Positions 31,738 through 40,441 of a stretch of 54,863 nucleotides of DNA are shown in pieces. The stretch comes from Collinsella sp. (lineage in GTDB: Bacteria; Actinomycetota; Coriobacteriia; Coriobacteriales; Coriobacteriaceae). The stretch's first letter is position 1. The number at the start of each line of letters is the position of its first letter. The stretch is from the NCBI GenBank assembly GCA_018373675.1, contig JAHAGQ010000014.1, positions 1-54,863 of the forward strand. Direction: 5' to 3'. Under the pieces are notes generated by a model. It saw nothing but the letters and a program-made list of their open reading frames with translations, made no database searches and was not told the origin of the DNA. The translations under genes were made by a program, and so were the position numbers.

Positions 31738-32577
31738 ATGTATAAGATCCTGGAGAAGACGCAGTTCTCGGAGAAGGTGTTCAAGTTCCGCATCGAAGCG
31801 CCTGCAATCGCCAAGCATGCGCACGCTGGACAGTTCCTCATGGTTCGCGCCAACGAGACGGGCGAGCGTGTCCCGTTTACCCTGGCCGGCTGGAACGGTG
31901 ACGAGGGCTGGGTCGAGTTCATCTTCATGGTGATCGGCAAGACCACCGAGATGCTTTCCACCTACGAGGCCGGCGAGTCGCTGCGCGACGTCGTGGGCCC
32001 GCTGGGCGTTCCCACCGAGATGGCCGAGGGCCCCTGCGCCGTCATTGGCGGCGGCGTCGGCCTGGCAATTGCCTTCCCGGTCGCCAAGCACCTGGTCGAG
32101 ACCGGTCACGAGGTACACGCCATCATGGGCGCCCGCACCAAGGACCTCCTGCTCATGGAGGACCAGTTCCGCGAGCTCCTCGACGAAGATCACATCCACA
32201 TCACCACTGACGACGGCTCCTACGGCGAGCAGGGCGTTGTCACCGCTCCGCTGGAGCGCCTGCTGCAGGACAAGGCCGTGAGCCAGGTCTTCTGCGTCGG
32301 CCCCGTTCCGATGATGAAGTTCTCGACCCTCACCGCCCAGAAGTACGACACCCCCATAACCGCGTCGCTCAACCCCATCATGGTAGACGGCACCGGTATG
32401 TGCGGCTGCTGCCGCGTCGAGGTGGGCGGCGTAACCAAGTTCGCTTGCGTCGACGGCCCCGACTTCGATGCCACCCTGGTCGACTGGGATGACCTTCGTG
32501 CCCGCCAGGCCGCTTACCGTTCCGAAGAGGGCGAGTCCCTCAAGGCCTATGAGGAAAAGAGCTGCGCATGCCACTAG
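31738..32577 (+). CDS. nfnA: NAD(P)H:ferredoxin oxidoreductase subunit NfnA-like
   Basis: The 279-residue flavoprotein belongs to the PyrK/NfnA family: a ferredoxin-reductase FAD domain (GQFLMVRANETGERVPFTLAGW), an NAD domain (AVIGGGVGLAIAFPVAKHL) and a C-terminal [2Fe-2S] site with GTGMCGCCRVEVGG and FACVDGP. With the overlapping NfnB-like gene it probably forms the Nfn transhydrogenase, which exchanges electrons among NADH, NADPH and ferredoxin in anaerobes. The NfnB start lies within its last codons. SudB-type sulfide dehydrogenase is the alternative name. Confidence 0.85.
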   Translation: MYKILEKTQFSEKVFKFRIEAPAIAKHAHAGQFLMVRANETGERVPFTLAGWNGDEGWVEFIFMVIGKTTEMLSTYEAGESLRDVVGPLGVPTEMAEGPCAVIGGGVGLAIAFPVAKHLVETGHEVHAIMGARTKDLLLMEDQFRELLDEDHIHITTDDGSYGEQGVVTAPLERLLQDKAVSQVFCVGPVPMMKFSTLTAQKYDTPITASLNPIMVDGTGMCGCCRVEVGGVTKFACVDGPDFDATLVDWDDLRARQAAYRSEEGESLKAYEEKSCACH

Positions 32578-33977
32578 TTAACGGTCGTTTCGTTGCCGAT
32601 ATGAAGTCGCCCCGCACCCCCGATAACGAGGAGCCGGCTGCCGAGCGCGCCTGCGACTTCCGCCCCGTCGACAAGGGCTTCACCGAGGAGATGGCGCTGG
32701 CCGAGGCCGAGCGCTGCCTCAACTGCAAGAAGCCGTTCTGTGTCGAGGGCTGCCCCGTCAACATCAACATCCCCCGCTTTATCGAGCAGATCCGCGAGAA
32801 GGACTTCGGCGGCGCTCTCGACACCATCCGCGAGGACTCCATGCTTCCCGCTATCTGCGGTCGCGTCTGCCCGCAGGAGAACCAGTGCGAGGGTAAGTGC
32901 ATCCGTGGTAAGAAGTCCGAGCCCGTGGCCATCGGCCAGCTCGAGCGCTTCCTGGGTGACCGCCCCGAGCTCGCCTCCACGCCCAAGATGGCCCCCAAGA
33001 ACGGTAAGAAGGTCGCCGTCGTCGGCTCCGGCCCGTCCGGCATCACCTGCGCCGGCGAGCTCGCCCGCAACGGCTTTGACGTCACCGTCTTTGAGGCCTT
33101 CTTCACCGGCGGCGGCGTGCTGGTCTACGGCATCCCCGAGTTCCGTCTGCCCAAGGCAGTCGTCAAGCGCGAGATTGACGGCCTGGAGGACATGGGCGTC
33201 AAGTTTGAGTACAACTCCGTCGTGGGCAACATGGCCACGGCCGAGGAGCTGTTCGAGCAGGGCTTCGACGCCATCTACGTGGCGACCGGCGCTGGCCTGC
33301 CCAAGTTCCTCAACGTCCCCGGCGAGAACCTGCCCAACGTCTTCTTCGCGAACGAGTACCTCACCCGCGTGAACCTGATGAAGGCCAACAAGTTCCCCGA
33401 GTACGACACCCCCACCAAGCACGGCAAGAACGTCGTTGTCTTTGGTGGCGGCAACGTGGCTATGGACGCCGTCCGTACCGCCAAGCGCCTGGGCGCCGAG
33501 CACGCCATCATCGCCTACCGTCGTACCGAAGACGAGATGCCCTGCCGTCGCGCCGAGCTGCACCACGCTAAGGCCGAGGGCGTCGAGGTTCTGCCGCTCG
33601 TCTCCCCGCTCGAGTTTGTCGCTGGCGAGGACGGCTCCGTGTGCGCCGTCAAGGTCCAGAAGATGGAGCTCGGCGAGCCTGACGAGTCCGGCCGTCGTCG
33701 CCCGGTGCCCATCGAGGGCGCCATCGAGGAGATCCCCTGCGACGTCGCGATCTCGGCTATCGGCACAAACGCCAACCCCTTCGCAAAGAAGATCGGCGGC
33801 AAGATGGAGCTCAACAAGTGGGGCTACATCGTCGCCGACGAGGAGACCGGCCAGACCACCGATCCCCGCATCTGGGCCGGCGGCGACATCGTCACCGGTG
33901 CCGCTACGGTCATTCTGGCGATGGGCGCCGGCAAGAAGGCCGCCGCTTCGATCACCAAGAGCTTGCTGGGCGAGTAA
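32568..33977 (+). CDS. nfnB: NfnB / GltA-like NADPH oxidoreductase subunit
   Basis: The 469-residue protein is the glutamate-synthase small-subunit type. An N-terminal double [4Fe-4S] segment has CLNCKKPFCVEGCP and CGRVCPQENQCEGKC; two Rossmann folds follow, GSGPSGITCAGELA for FAD and VVFGGGNVAMDAVRTAKRLG for NADPH, with GGDIVTGAATVILAMGAG near the end. It overlaps nfnA by ten bases, and no large glutamate synthase subunit is present. This pairing favours NfnAB over glutamate synthase. Confidence 0.88.
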   Translation: MPLVNGRFVADMKSPRTPDNEEPAAERACDFRPVDKGFTEEMALAEAERCLNCKKPFCVEGCPVNINIPRFIEQIREKDFGGALDTIREDSMLPAICGRVCPQENQCEGKCIRGKKSEPVAIGQLERFLGDRPELASTPKMAPKNGKKVAVVGSGPSGITCAGELARNGFDVTVFEAFFTGGGVLVYGIPEFRLPKAVVKREIDGLEDMGVKFEYNSVVGNMATAEELFEQGFDAIYVATGAGLPKFLNVPGENLPNVFFANEYLTRVNLMKANKFPEYDTPTKHGKNVVVFGGGNVAMDAVRTAKRLGAEHAIIAYRRTEDEMPCRRAELHHAKAEGVEVLPLVSPLEFVAGEDGSVCAVKVQKMELGEPDESGRRRPVPIEGAIEEIPCDVAISAIGTNANPFAKKIGGKMELNKWGYIVADEETGQTTDPRIWAGGDIVTGAATVILAMGAGKKAAASITKSLLGE

Positions 33978-34008
33978 TCACCTACAGCGCTAGCCATCAA
34001 ACGGCAAA

Positions 34009-34045
34009 GTCCCCGTCGAGCACACGCCCGGCGGGGACCTTTTCT
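34009..34045 (+). terminator. nfnAB terminator
   Basis: GTCCCCG (34009-34015) and CGGGGAC (34032-34038) form a stem followed by CTTTTCT, 31 bases after the nfnB stop. Confidence 0.8.
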
Positions 34046-34056
34046 ATACCGGCCGC

Positions 34057-34100
34057 CCAAACCACCACAAAGGTGCCTGTCCCCTTTGTAGTGGTTTTGG
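34057..34100. repeat. GGGACAG-family inverted repeat
   Basis: CCAAACCACCACAAAGG pairs with its near complement ending at 34100, and the loop contains CTGTCCCC, the complement of the GGGGACAG core. It lies between convergent genes. Confidence 0.65.
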
Positions 34101-34104
34101 TCGG

Positions 34105-34728
34105 CTAGCCTTCGAGCTGCGCCACTTTGTAGCGGTAGGCTGCGGCGATGACATCCTTGCAGCCTTCGCGGCCCAGCTTGGCGCGGTTGACGACGATGTC
34201 CTTGCCGCTCGTCATCTTCCACTTTCCGGCGCTGTAGCGCTTATAGAACGCCTCGCGCGCCTTCTGCTGCTGCTTGACCAGCTTGGCGCCCTTCTTTTTG
34301 TTGAGGCCGCGCTTCTTGCGCACGATCTCGACGCGGTCCTCAAAGGGCGCAGTCACCAGCACGGCGATGTGATTGGGGTTGTTGCGCAGCAGATAATCGG
34401 ACAGACGGCCTTCGATAATGCAGCTCTCGGTCTCACCCAGATCCAAAATCACCTGGCTCATCTTTTGGAACAACTTGTCCGAGTACGAACGCGCATCGTA
34501 GCGGTCGGGCAGAAACGCCATGTTCTCCACGGCCAGACGCTCGTCGTAGGCGGCCATCTTGTCAAGCGACTCGCCCGCGCGCAGCGAAGCACGCACCAGC
34601 AGCTCGTTATCGTACAGCGGAATCCCCAGCTCATCGGCGAGGATACGACCAATCTCGTGGCCCTCGGCGCCAAAGTCGCGCGCGATGGTAATGACCACAG
34701 GACTCTTCTTATTCTCCAGACCGCTCAT
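34105..34728 (-). CDS. cytidylate kinase-like protein
   Basis: The 207-residue protein matches the cytidylate-kinase-like family 2: VVITIARDFGAEGHEIGRIL forms the P-loop region in the atypical GAEGHEIG form, then ELGIPLYDNELL, CIIEGRLSDYLLRNNP and VTAPFEDRVEIVRKKRG. The lid region is Lys-rich (GLNKKKGAKLVKQQQKARE). It is distinct from the essential Cmk, and its substrate is unproven. ATG 34728 has AAAGGA eight bases upstream. Confidence 0.8.
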   Translation of the reverse strand: MSGLENKKSPVVITIARDFGAEGHEIGRILADELGIPLYDNELLVRASLRAGESLDKMAAYDERLAVENMAFLPDRYDARSYSDKLFQKMSQVILDLGETESCIIEGRLSDYLLRNNPNHIAVLVTAPFEDRVEIVRKKRGLNKKKGAKLVKQQQKAREAFYKRYSAGKWKMTSGKDIVVNRAKLGREGCKDVIAAAYRYKVAQLEG

Positions 34729-34745
34729 CGCGATTCCTTTCTCTA

Positions 34746-34774
34746 TGTGACAAAGGGACAGTCCCTTTGTCACA
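34746..34774. repeat. GGGACAG palindrome
   Basis: TGTGACAAAGGGAC (34746-34759) and its exact complement (34761-34774) flank a single A, giving a 29-base near-palindrome that contains GGGACAG. It sits directly past the permease stop at 34777. Confidence 0.75.
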
Positions 34775-34776
34775 TT

Positions 34777-35415
34777 CTACGCTGCCACCATTCGCCTCTG
34801 ATATGCGCGAACCAGCAACGAGATACCAAAGTTGAGCACAAAGTACATCGCAAATACCAGGCCGTAGAGCATAAGCACCTGCGACAGGTCGATCGCATGG
34901 GCCATCACGACGTTTGCCGTGTACATGAGCTCGGCCACGTTAATGCCCGAAAGATACGAGCTGTCCTTGATGACAGTCGTGCACTGGCTAAACAGCGCCG
35001 GAATGATCGTCTTAAACGTCTGAGGCAGAATGATGTAGCGCATGGTGGCAAAGAAGCCGAAGCCCTGGCTCTGTGCTGCCTCAAACTGGCCGCGCGGAAT
35101 CGAGTTGAGGCCGCCGCGCACAATCTCGGCCATAACAGCGCTGGTAAACAGCGTAAAGGCGATGGTCGAAATCACAATGTCCAAACCCTGCACCGTAAAG
35201 TAGATAAACAGGATCCACAGCAGGTTTGGCGTGCAACGGAACAGCTCAATATAGGCGCTCACCAAAATACGGAACGGGCGGGGCGCATAGCTCTTAACGA
35301 GCGCCAGCACCGTGCCAAAGATGAGCGAGAAAAAGATCGACAGCGCCGAGATCTCGATCGTCTTAACAAAGCCGCCCCAAATGTAGAGCAAGTTGGTCGC
35401 GTTGAAGATTTCCAT
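34777..35415 (-). CDS. polar amino-acid ABC transporter permease
   Basis: The 212-residue HisM/GlnP-type permease has five predicted helices and the EAA loop EIVRGGLNSIPRGQFEAAQSQG followed by ILPQTFKTIIP, shown here in two parts. It starts at ATG 35415, three bases past the stop of the upstream permease. It forms the channel with that permease. It is the last gene of a four-gene operon (ATPase, binding protein, two permeases). Confidence 0.9.
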   Translation of the reverse strand: MEIFNATNLLYIWGGFVKTIEISALSIFFSLIFGTVLALVKSYAPRPFRILVSAYIELFRCTPNLLWILFIYFTVQGLDIVISTIAFTLFTSAVMAEIVRGGLNSIPRGQFEAAQSQGFGFFATMRYIILPQTFKTIIPALFSQCTTVIKDSSYLSGINVAELMYTANVVMAHAIDLSQVLMLYGLVFAMYFVLNFGISLLVRAYQRRMVAA

Positions 35416-35418
35416 GCG

Positions 35419-36165
35419 CTAGGCCTCCTCTACGTTGTCGAGCCCCAGCTCGGCCAGGCTCACGCCGCGCGGACGCTCCTTGGAGCGGCGCTCGAGCCAC
35501 TGCACCAGCATGGCGAGCGGAAAGCAGATGATAAAGTACATAAGGCAGCAGACGATGTATCCCTGCAGGTAACCGTACAGACTCACAAAGTTGTCGGAAC
35601 GGTACATAAGGTCGCCGCCGGCCACAAGCGCCAGCACCGACGTATTCTTGACCAGGTTGAGCGCCTGGTTACACAGCGGCGGCAGAATGATCTTGAATGT
35701 CTGGGGCAGCACGATATACCAGTACGCCTGCGCACGGGTGAAGCCCTGGCTCTGGGCCGCCTCCATCTGACCGCGCGGAACCGCCTCGATACCAGTGCGG
35801 ATGACCTCCGAAATGTAGGCCGCGTGATACAGACCCACGCCCAAGAAGCCCAGCACGAACGGCGCGATGCGCACCGGCTGGTCGGCACCGGTTATGGCCT
35901 GCAAAAACTGCGGACCGGCCATGTACATAAAGAGAACCTGTACGGGCAACGGGGTGTTCTGGTAAAACTCAACGTACACGCGGCTTATGGCGCGCAGCAC
36001 GCGCGAACGAGTGGTAGAGAACACGCCCAGCAGCGTGCCCAGCACCAGCGACAGCAGCAGACCGGCAACGACCACTTGCAGCGTCACGCCAAAGCCCTCC
36101 CAGAAGGGCCCCATGTTTTGAAATGTCGTCGACCAACGGTCGGCGTCAAATAATCCTTCGAGCAT
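35419..36165 (-). CDS. polar amino-acid ABC transporter permease
   Basis: The 248-residue permease starts at ATG 36165 with GGAAGGAA upstream. GLLLSLVLGTLLGV, YVEFYQNTPLPVQ, GIEAVPRGQMEAAQSQG and VLPQTFKIILPP are typical of the His/Glu/Gln/Arg family. It pairs with the permease downstream. Confidence 0.9.
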   Translation of the reverse strand: MLEGLFDADRWSTTFQNMGPFWEGFGVTLQVVVAGLLLSLVLGTLLGVFSTTRSRVLRAISRVYVEFYQNTPLPVQVLFMYMAGPQFLQAITGADQPVRIAPFVLGFLGVGLYHAAYISEVIRTGIEAVPRGQMEAAQSQGFTRAQAYWYIVLPQTFKIILPPLCNQALNLVKNTSVLALVAGGDLMYRSDNFVSLYGYLQGYIVCCLMYFIICFPLAMLVQWLERRSKERPRGVSLAELGLDNVEEA

Positions 36166-36190
36166 TTGATTCCTTCCTTGGACGATGCGC

Positions 36191-37066
36191 CTATACGAGA
36201 CCCCAGGTCTTGACCTCTTGGTCGAGCCAGCCATCGGCCAGGCGATCGCAAATCACCTGATCGACCACGGCCGAAAGGTCGCAGCCCTTCTTGGTCGCCA
36301 CGCCGTAGCCCTGCTCGCCAAACTTGACCTCGGGCTGCAGCAGCTCAACGGTCTCGTTCATGTAACCGGCCAGCGTGGAGCGGTCCATGGCAAAGACGTC
36401 GATATTGCCGGCATCGAGCGAACTCTTGATGATGGGGTAGCCGCTAAAGGCCCTAAACTCGGGCTTGCAGCTAAAGCCGTTGTCCTTGATCATCTGCTCG
36501 ATCAGGCCCTGCGTGGTGGCACCCTGGCTCACACCAATGACCTTACCATCCAGATCCTCAATCGAGGTAAAGCCCGAACGCTTCTTGACCATGAGTCCCA
36601 CGTAGTCGGTGCGGTACGGCGTCGAGAAATCCCAGCTCTTCTTGCGCTCGTCGGTGATGGTGTAGGTCGCCGCGACCACGTCAAGTTGGCCGTTATCGAT
36701 CAGCGGACCGCGCGTCTTGGGCGTTACGTCGGCAAACTCGACAAGCTCCTGGGCGCGGGCCTCCTTGTAACTCACGCCAAAGACGGCAGCGGCGATCTGG
36801 TAGCACAAATCGACTTCCATGCCCTCAAAGCGGCCCTTGGCGGTGTCGTAATAGCCGTAGCCGGGAACATCCTTCTTAACGCCGGCATTCAGATGGCCGC
36901 GCGACTTAATGGCCGCAAGCTTGGACCCCTTGTCGGAGCCCTCGCCGCTGGTGGAGTTGCCGCAACCGGTAAGCGCGGCCCCCGTCAGCGTAAGCATACC
37001 GGCGCCCGCCAGCTGCAAAAAGTGACGGCGCGACACGGCCGCCCTCGTCATATCCGTCATGTCCAT
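36191..37066 (-). CDS. amino-acid ABC transporter substrate-binding lipoprotein
   Basis: The 291-residue protein has a signal SRRHFLQLAGAGMLTL ending in lipobox LTGC, with twin arginines that suggest Tat export, then a solute-binding domain (GYGYYDTAKGRFEGMEVDLC, VDVVAATYTITDERK, GVSQGATTQ). Probable ligands are glutamine, glutamate or a related polar amino acid, but this is not fixed. It starts at ATG 37066 with a weak site, eight bases after the ATPase stop. Confidence 0.88.
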   Translation of the reverse strand: MDMTDMTRAAVSRRHFLQLAGAGMLTLTGAALTGCGNSTSGEGSDKGSKLAAIKSRGHLNAGVKKDVPGYGYYDTAKGRFEGMEVDLCYQIAAAVFGVSYKEARAQELVEFADVTPKTRGPLIDNGQLDVVAATYTITDERKKSWDFSTPYRTDYVGLMVKKRSGFTSIEDLDGKVIGVSQGATTQGLIEQMIKDNGFSCKPEFRAFSGYPIIKSSLDAGNIDVFAMDRSTLAGYMNETVELLQPEVKFGEQGYGVATKKGCDLSAVVDQVICDRLADGWLDQEVKTWGLV

Positions 37067-37074
37067 CACCGCGC

Positions 37075-37806
37075 CTAGTGCAGAATCTTGGACAGGAACT
37101 CGCGGCAACGCGGGTTCTCGGGGTTATCGAAGAAATGCTCGGGCGTGCCCTCCTCCAGGATGCGGCCGTCCTCCATAAAGATGACGCGGTCGGCCACCTG
37201 GCGCGCAAAGCCCATCTCGTGCGTCACGCAGATCATGGTGATGTCCTCCTGCGCGAGCTCAATCATAACGTCCAGGACTTCCTGGACCATCTCGGGGTCG
37301 AGTGCCGAGGTCGGCTCGTCAAACAGGATGATAGGCTGCTTGGTGCACAGGGCACGGGCGATGGCGATGCGCTGCTGCTGACCACCCGAGAGATTCTGCG
37401 GATACTCGCCGGCCTTATGTGCCATGCCGACGCGCTTGAGCGCAGCGATGGCGATCTCGGTCGCCTCCTCCTTGCTCTTCTTTTGCAGTTTGATGGGCGC
37501 GAGCGTCAGGTTGCCCAGCACCGTCATGTTGGGATACAGGTTGAACTGCTGAAACACCATGGAACTATACTTGCGAGCCATCTCCAGGTGATTCTTTTTG
37601 GTGAGCGGCGTACCGTCGATGACAACCTCGCCCGACGTGGGCTCCTCCAGATAATCGACGCAACGGATGAGCGTCGATTTACCCGAGCCGGAAGGCCCGA
37701 TCATTACGAGCTTCTCGCCGCGTTTGACGGTGAGGTTGATATCTTTGAGCACATGCAGGTCGCCAAAGTACTTGTTGAGATGCTTGATCTCGATCATGTC
37801 TGCCAT
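37075..37806 (-). CDS. glnQ: amino-acid ABC transporter ATP-binding protein
   Basis: The 243-residue ATPase has GPSGSGKST, VFQQFNLYPNMTVLGNL, LSGGQQQR, ILFDEPTSALDPEM and THEM, the GlnQ/HisP set. It starts at ATG 37806 with AGGGAAGGGAC upstream. It is the first gene of the operon; its leader is rich in AT near 37840-37860. Confidence 0.92.
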   Translation of the reverse strand: MADMIEIKHLNKYFGDLHVLKDINLTVKRGEKLVMIGPSGSGKSTLIRCVDYLEEPTSGEVVIDGTPLTKKNHLEMARKYSSMVFQQFNLYPNMTVLGNLTLAPIKLQKKSKEEATEIAIAALKRVGMAHKAGEYPQNLSGGQQQRIAIARALCTKQPIILFDEPTSALDPEMVQEVLDVMIELAQEDITMICVTHEMGFARQVADRVIFMEDGRILEEGTPEHFFDNPENPRCREFLSKILH

Positions 37807-37916
37807 GAATGTCCCTTCCCTGCGTTTACACGAGTTGAACTATTGTACGGAAAGAATCACGTTTCCGCAGCCCACACTACATTCCCGTAAAGAACCCGCA
37901 ACCTTCCACCTAGTCA

Positions 37917-37975
37917 TTGGGGACAGACTTAAATGAGTACCTGCTCATTGGGCACTCATTTAAGCCTGTCCCCAA
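37917..37975. repeat. GGGGACAG inverted repeat with 22-base arms
   Basis: The arms 37917-37938 and 37954-37975 are complementary at 21 of 22 positions and begin TTGGGGACAG. They flank a 15-nt loop. The repeat sits between the divergent glnQ operon and the yqeY terminator. Confidence 0.8.
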
Positions 37976-37992
37976 TGAGTGCCCAGCCCAGC

Positions 37993-38026
37993 AAAAAGGG
38001 GCGCGACCATGACGGCCACGCCCCCC
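37993..38026 (-). terminator. yqeY terminator
   Basis: On the minus strand GGGGCG, GCC and GGT, CGCCCC arms form an imperfect stem (38026 to 37998) followed by TTTTTGC. It lies 29 bases past the yqeY stop. Confidence 0.75.
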
Positions 38027-38054
38027 TAAACATCAACTATGTACCGCTCGGCCC

Positions 38055-38498
38055 CTACGCGAGTTTGGCTCCGACGATCTTTGCCGCGGCCGGCTTATCG
38101 AAGTTGCCACCGGTGGCCTTGCCGAGTGCGCCCATAACCTGGCCCATCTGCTTCTTGGACGTGGCGCCCAGCTCGGCGATAACCTGCTCGATCAGGGCCT
38201 CGAGCTCCTCGCCCGAAACCTGCGCGGGCAGCAGGCTCTCCAGAATCTTGACCTGCTCGGTCAGGTTGTCGGTACGCTCCTGGTCGGTGCCGGCCTTGAT
38301 GGACATCTCCAGCGTCTCGCTCGTCTGCTTGATCAGACGCTTGATCATGCTGTTGACGTCTTCCTCGGTCACATCGCGGCGCTCATTGACCTCGATATTC
38401 TTCACCTCGGCCTTAACCTGGCGAATGATGGACAGGCGAACCTTGTCCTTGGCCTTCATGGCCGCAATCATTTCCTTCTGCAGCTCTTCGTTGGTCAT
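38055..38498 (-). CDS. yqeY: GatB/YqeY domain protein
   Basis: The 147-residue helical protein matches stand-alone YqeY: MIAAMKAKDKVRLSIIRQV, then ILESLLPAQVSGEELEALI and MGQVMGALGKATGG near the C-terminus. The domain resembles the tail of GatB, which contacts tRNA, but the single protein has no settled role. ATG 38498 lies eight bases after AGGAGG. Confidence 0.9.
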   Translation of the reverse strand: MTNEELQKEMIAAMKAKDKVRLSIIRQVKAEVKNIEVNERRDVTEEDVNSMIKRLIKQTSETLEMSIKAGTDQERTDNLTEQVKILESLLPAQVSGEELEALIEQVIAELGATSKKQMGQVMGALGKATGGNFDKPAAAKIVGAKLA

Positions 38499-38520
38499 CT
38501 GCAAATCCTCCTCAATAGTG

Positions 38521-38546
38521 TGGGCGGCACTCGCGCGAGCACCGCC
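38521..38546 (-). terminator. hairpin between foldase and yqeY genes
   Basis: GGGCGG (38521-38526) with CCGCCC (38541-38546) and inner CTCG/CGAG form a compact hairpin just after the foldase stop. No U-tract follows. Confidence 0.4.
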
Positions 38547-38552
38547 CCATGA

Positions 38553-39773
38553 TTACTCAGTCGTCGACGAATCGTCGGTCGAACTCTTGGTGACACCCTT
38601 CAGACTCACGTTATAGGGTACGTCTTTGGGCATGGGGTTGACGGTGATGTCGGCATCCTTCTTGTACTGCTCCAGCCACTCGCTGTACGCGGTGCTGGCC
38701 GCTTGCGTCTTCACCACGTTGGAGACGTACTTTTTGATGTCCTTGGGCACCTGGTTGATGTCATCAACCTGATTATCGACATGGAAGTAGTCGGTGCACT
38801 TGATGATGTGGTAGCCATAGGTCGACTCGACGACTTCGCTCACGTCGCCCTTGTTGAGTCCCTCGAGCGCCGTCTGGTAGCTGTCGACAAAGGTGGTGAG
38901 CTTATCCCAGCCCACATCGCCCTTCTTCTCCTTGGAACCGGTGTCCTCGGAGTACTGCTCAACGGCGCCCTCAAAGCTCAGCTCACCGGAGTTGATCTTG
39001 TCCAGGCACTCCTGCGCCTTGGCCTTGGCGGCAGCCTTGTCCTCGTCGGAAGCGTCGGAATCAACCTTGATCAGGATGTTCGACGAGCGGCGGGCGTCGT
39101 TGTAGCTGGACAGATTTTCGTTGATGTAATCGACAATCTCGCTGTCCTTGGGCTTGCTCGTGGGCGCGACGGCATCCTTGAGTTTCTGTTGCGCCAGACT
39201 CTCCTTGAGCGAGTCCTTGTAGGTGTCCTCGGTATAGCCGTAGGTCTTGAGGGTCTTCTTAAAGGCCTTGGCTCCGCCCGCGCTCTTGCACGCGTCCTTC
39301 CAAGCCTTCTCGACCTCCTCGTCCGACACCGTCACGCCGTTCTCCTTCTGTGCCTGTTGAAGCAGAATCTGCTGCGTGTAGGAGTCGATGAGTTGCTTGC
39401 GGTACTTCTTGGGCGTGAGGTCGTTGTCAACCAGATACTGCGCCCAATCCTCATCCTTGGTGTAGCCGTAGGACGTGCGCATGCTCATGATCTGCTTGGT
39501 CACGGTGTCCTCGGTAAGGTTGGTGCCGTTGATAGTGGCAGCAACACCGCCGGTCAGCTTGTAGCCCGAGGTGTCCTCAGCCTGCGACATAAGGCCGGAG
39601 CACGCCATCGCCGAGACGGAAAGCAGCATCGCCAGCACGCCGATGACCACCAGAACGATCTTGACGGTCTTAGACACGTACGTCTTGCGCTGCTTCTTGC
39701 GAGAGCTGGAGGCAGCGCGGGCCTGCTGCTCGGGCGTCGGCGCGGCCTCGGAGTTCTTTTTCTTATTTGCCAT
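38553..39773 (-). CDS. prsA: PrsA/SurA-like peptidyl-prolyl isomerase
   Basis: The 406-residue protein has a Lys/Arg-rich cytoplasmic start, a hydrophobic signal or anchor at residues 37-58 (VLVVIGVLAMLLSVSAMACS, a possible lipobox at AMAC), a SurA N-like domain (EDTVTKQIMSM to KTYGYTEDTY), and a parvulin domain (RRSSNILIKVDSDAS, then GDVGWDKL and YGYHIIKCTD). It should fold exported proteins outside the membrane. ATG 39773 has AAAGG upstream. Confidence 0.88.
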   Translation of the reverse strand: MANKKKNSEAAPTPEQQARAASSSRKKQRKTYVSKTVKIVLVVIGVLAMLLSVSAMACSGLMSQAEDTSGYKLTGGVAATINGTNLTEDTVTKQIMSMRTSYGYTKDEDWAQYLVDNDLTPKKYRKQLIDSYTQQILLQQAQKENGVTVSDEEVEKAWKDACKSAGGAKAFKKTLKTYGYTEDTYKDSLKESLAQQKLKDAVAPTSKPKDSEIVDYINENLSSYNDARRSSNILIKVDSDASDEDKAAAKAKAQECLDKINSGELSFEGAVEQYSEDTGSKEKKGDVGWDKLTTFVDSYQTALEGLNKGDVSEVVESTYGYHIIKCTDYFHVDNQVDDINQVPKDIKKYVSNVVKTQAASTAYSEWLEQYKKDADITVNPMPKDVPYNVSLKGVTKSSTDDSSTTE

Positions 39774-39848
39774 AGTTGGCCTTTCGCATAACGAATCGAA
39801 CAAACGCCATTGTGTCACAACGCAGCCCCCGCGGCACGCTTGGTGCAT

Positions 39849-39925
39849 TGGGGACAGATTAATCTGCACCATTTTGGTGCAAAGGGGACAGCTCTGGCAG
39901 CCGGCAGTTAGGGACAGTCCCCAAG
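39849..39925. repeat. cluster of three GGGACAG repeats
   Basis: TTGGGGACAG begins at 39848, AAGGGGACAG ends at 39891 and TAGGGACAG ends at 39917, each within a local palindrome (TGCACCATTTTGGTGCA is one). It is non-coding, between the PTS and foldase genes. Confidence 0.7.
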
Positions 39926-39943
39926 TGCCGACTCAGCCCCACC

Positions 39944-40411
39944 TTAGAAGTGGCGGCGGATGGCGTCGACCATGCCCTGGGGCGTGGTCTGGCCGAGCAC
40001 GTCGGCTGCGGCATCGGCGCCCATAAAGATGTTCATGAGTGCCTGCAGGGCCTCGACCTGGCCGCCCGGCTCGGCGATGCCCAGATTGATGACGATCTGC
40101 GCCGGCACCGGAGCGCCCATGCCAGCCATAGCGTTAAATGTCACGGGCGCGGCGGGCTTCACCACCGCGATATAGGGCTTGGCCACAAACCCCGGATCGG
40201 TATGCGGAATGGCAATGTTTGCCGCCGGCATAGCGAGACCCGTGGGATAGGCATCCTCGCGCGTGCGGACGGCATCGAGCCAACCGGATGCAATGTAGCC
40301 ATGTGGTGCAAGCTCGCCCTCAAGCCGCGCGAACACCTCATCCGGCGTCGCACACTCCCAATCAAAAAACACCAACTCAGGCGTAAACAGCGCTTCGTTA
40401 TTACCAGACAT
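39944..40411 (-). CDS. solitary PTS IIA protein (fructose/galactitol type)
   Basis: The 155-residue protein has the active His70 in NIAIPHTDP and the PTS_EIIA_2 pattern: FARLEGELAPHGYI, PTGLAMPAANIA, then INLGIAEPGGQVEALQAL. It would take phosphate from HPr. No IIB or IIC gene is nearby, so it either serves a remote permease or has a regulatory role. ATG 40411 follows GGAGG by six bases. Confidence 0.85.
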   Translation of the reverse strand: MSGNNEALFTPELVFFDWECATPDEVFARLEGELAPHGYIASGWLDAVRTREDAYPTGLAMPAANIAIPHTDPGFVAKPYIAVVKPAAPVTFNAMAGMGAPVPAQIVINLGIAEPGGQVEALQALMNIFMGADAAADVLGQTTPQGMVDAIRRHF

Positions 40412-40441
40412 AAGCCGCCTCCTTCTTTTCATTCCCTGTCT

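Noticed and set aside
32568..33977. Glutamate synthase small subunit as the function of the gene
   Set aside because: No large subunit is nearby and the gene overlaps an NfnA-type flavoprotein, so the Nfn pairing fits better.
34369..36153. 594-codon open frame opposite the permease and kinase genes
   Set aside because: Composition is His/Arg/Gln-rich and motif-free; the opposite strand holds three well supported genes.
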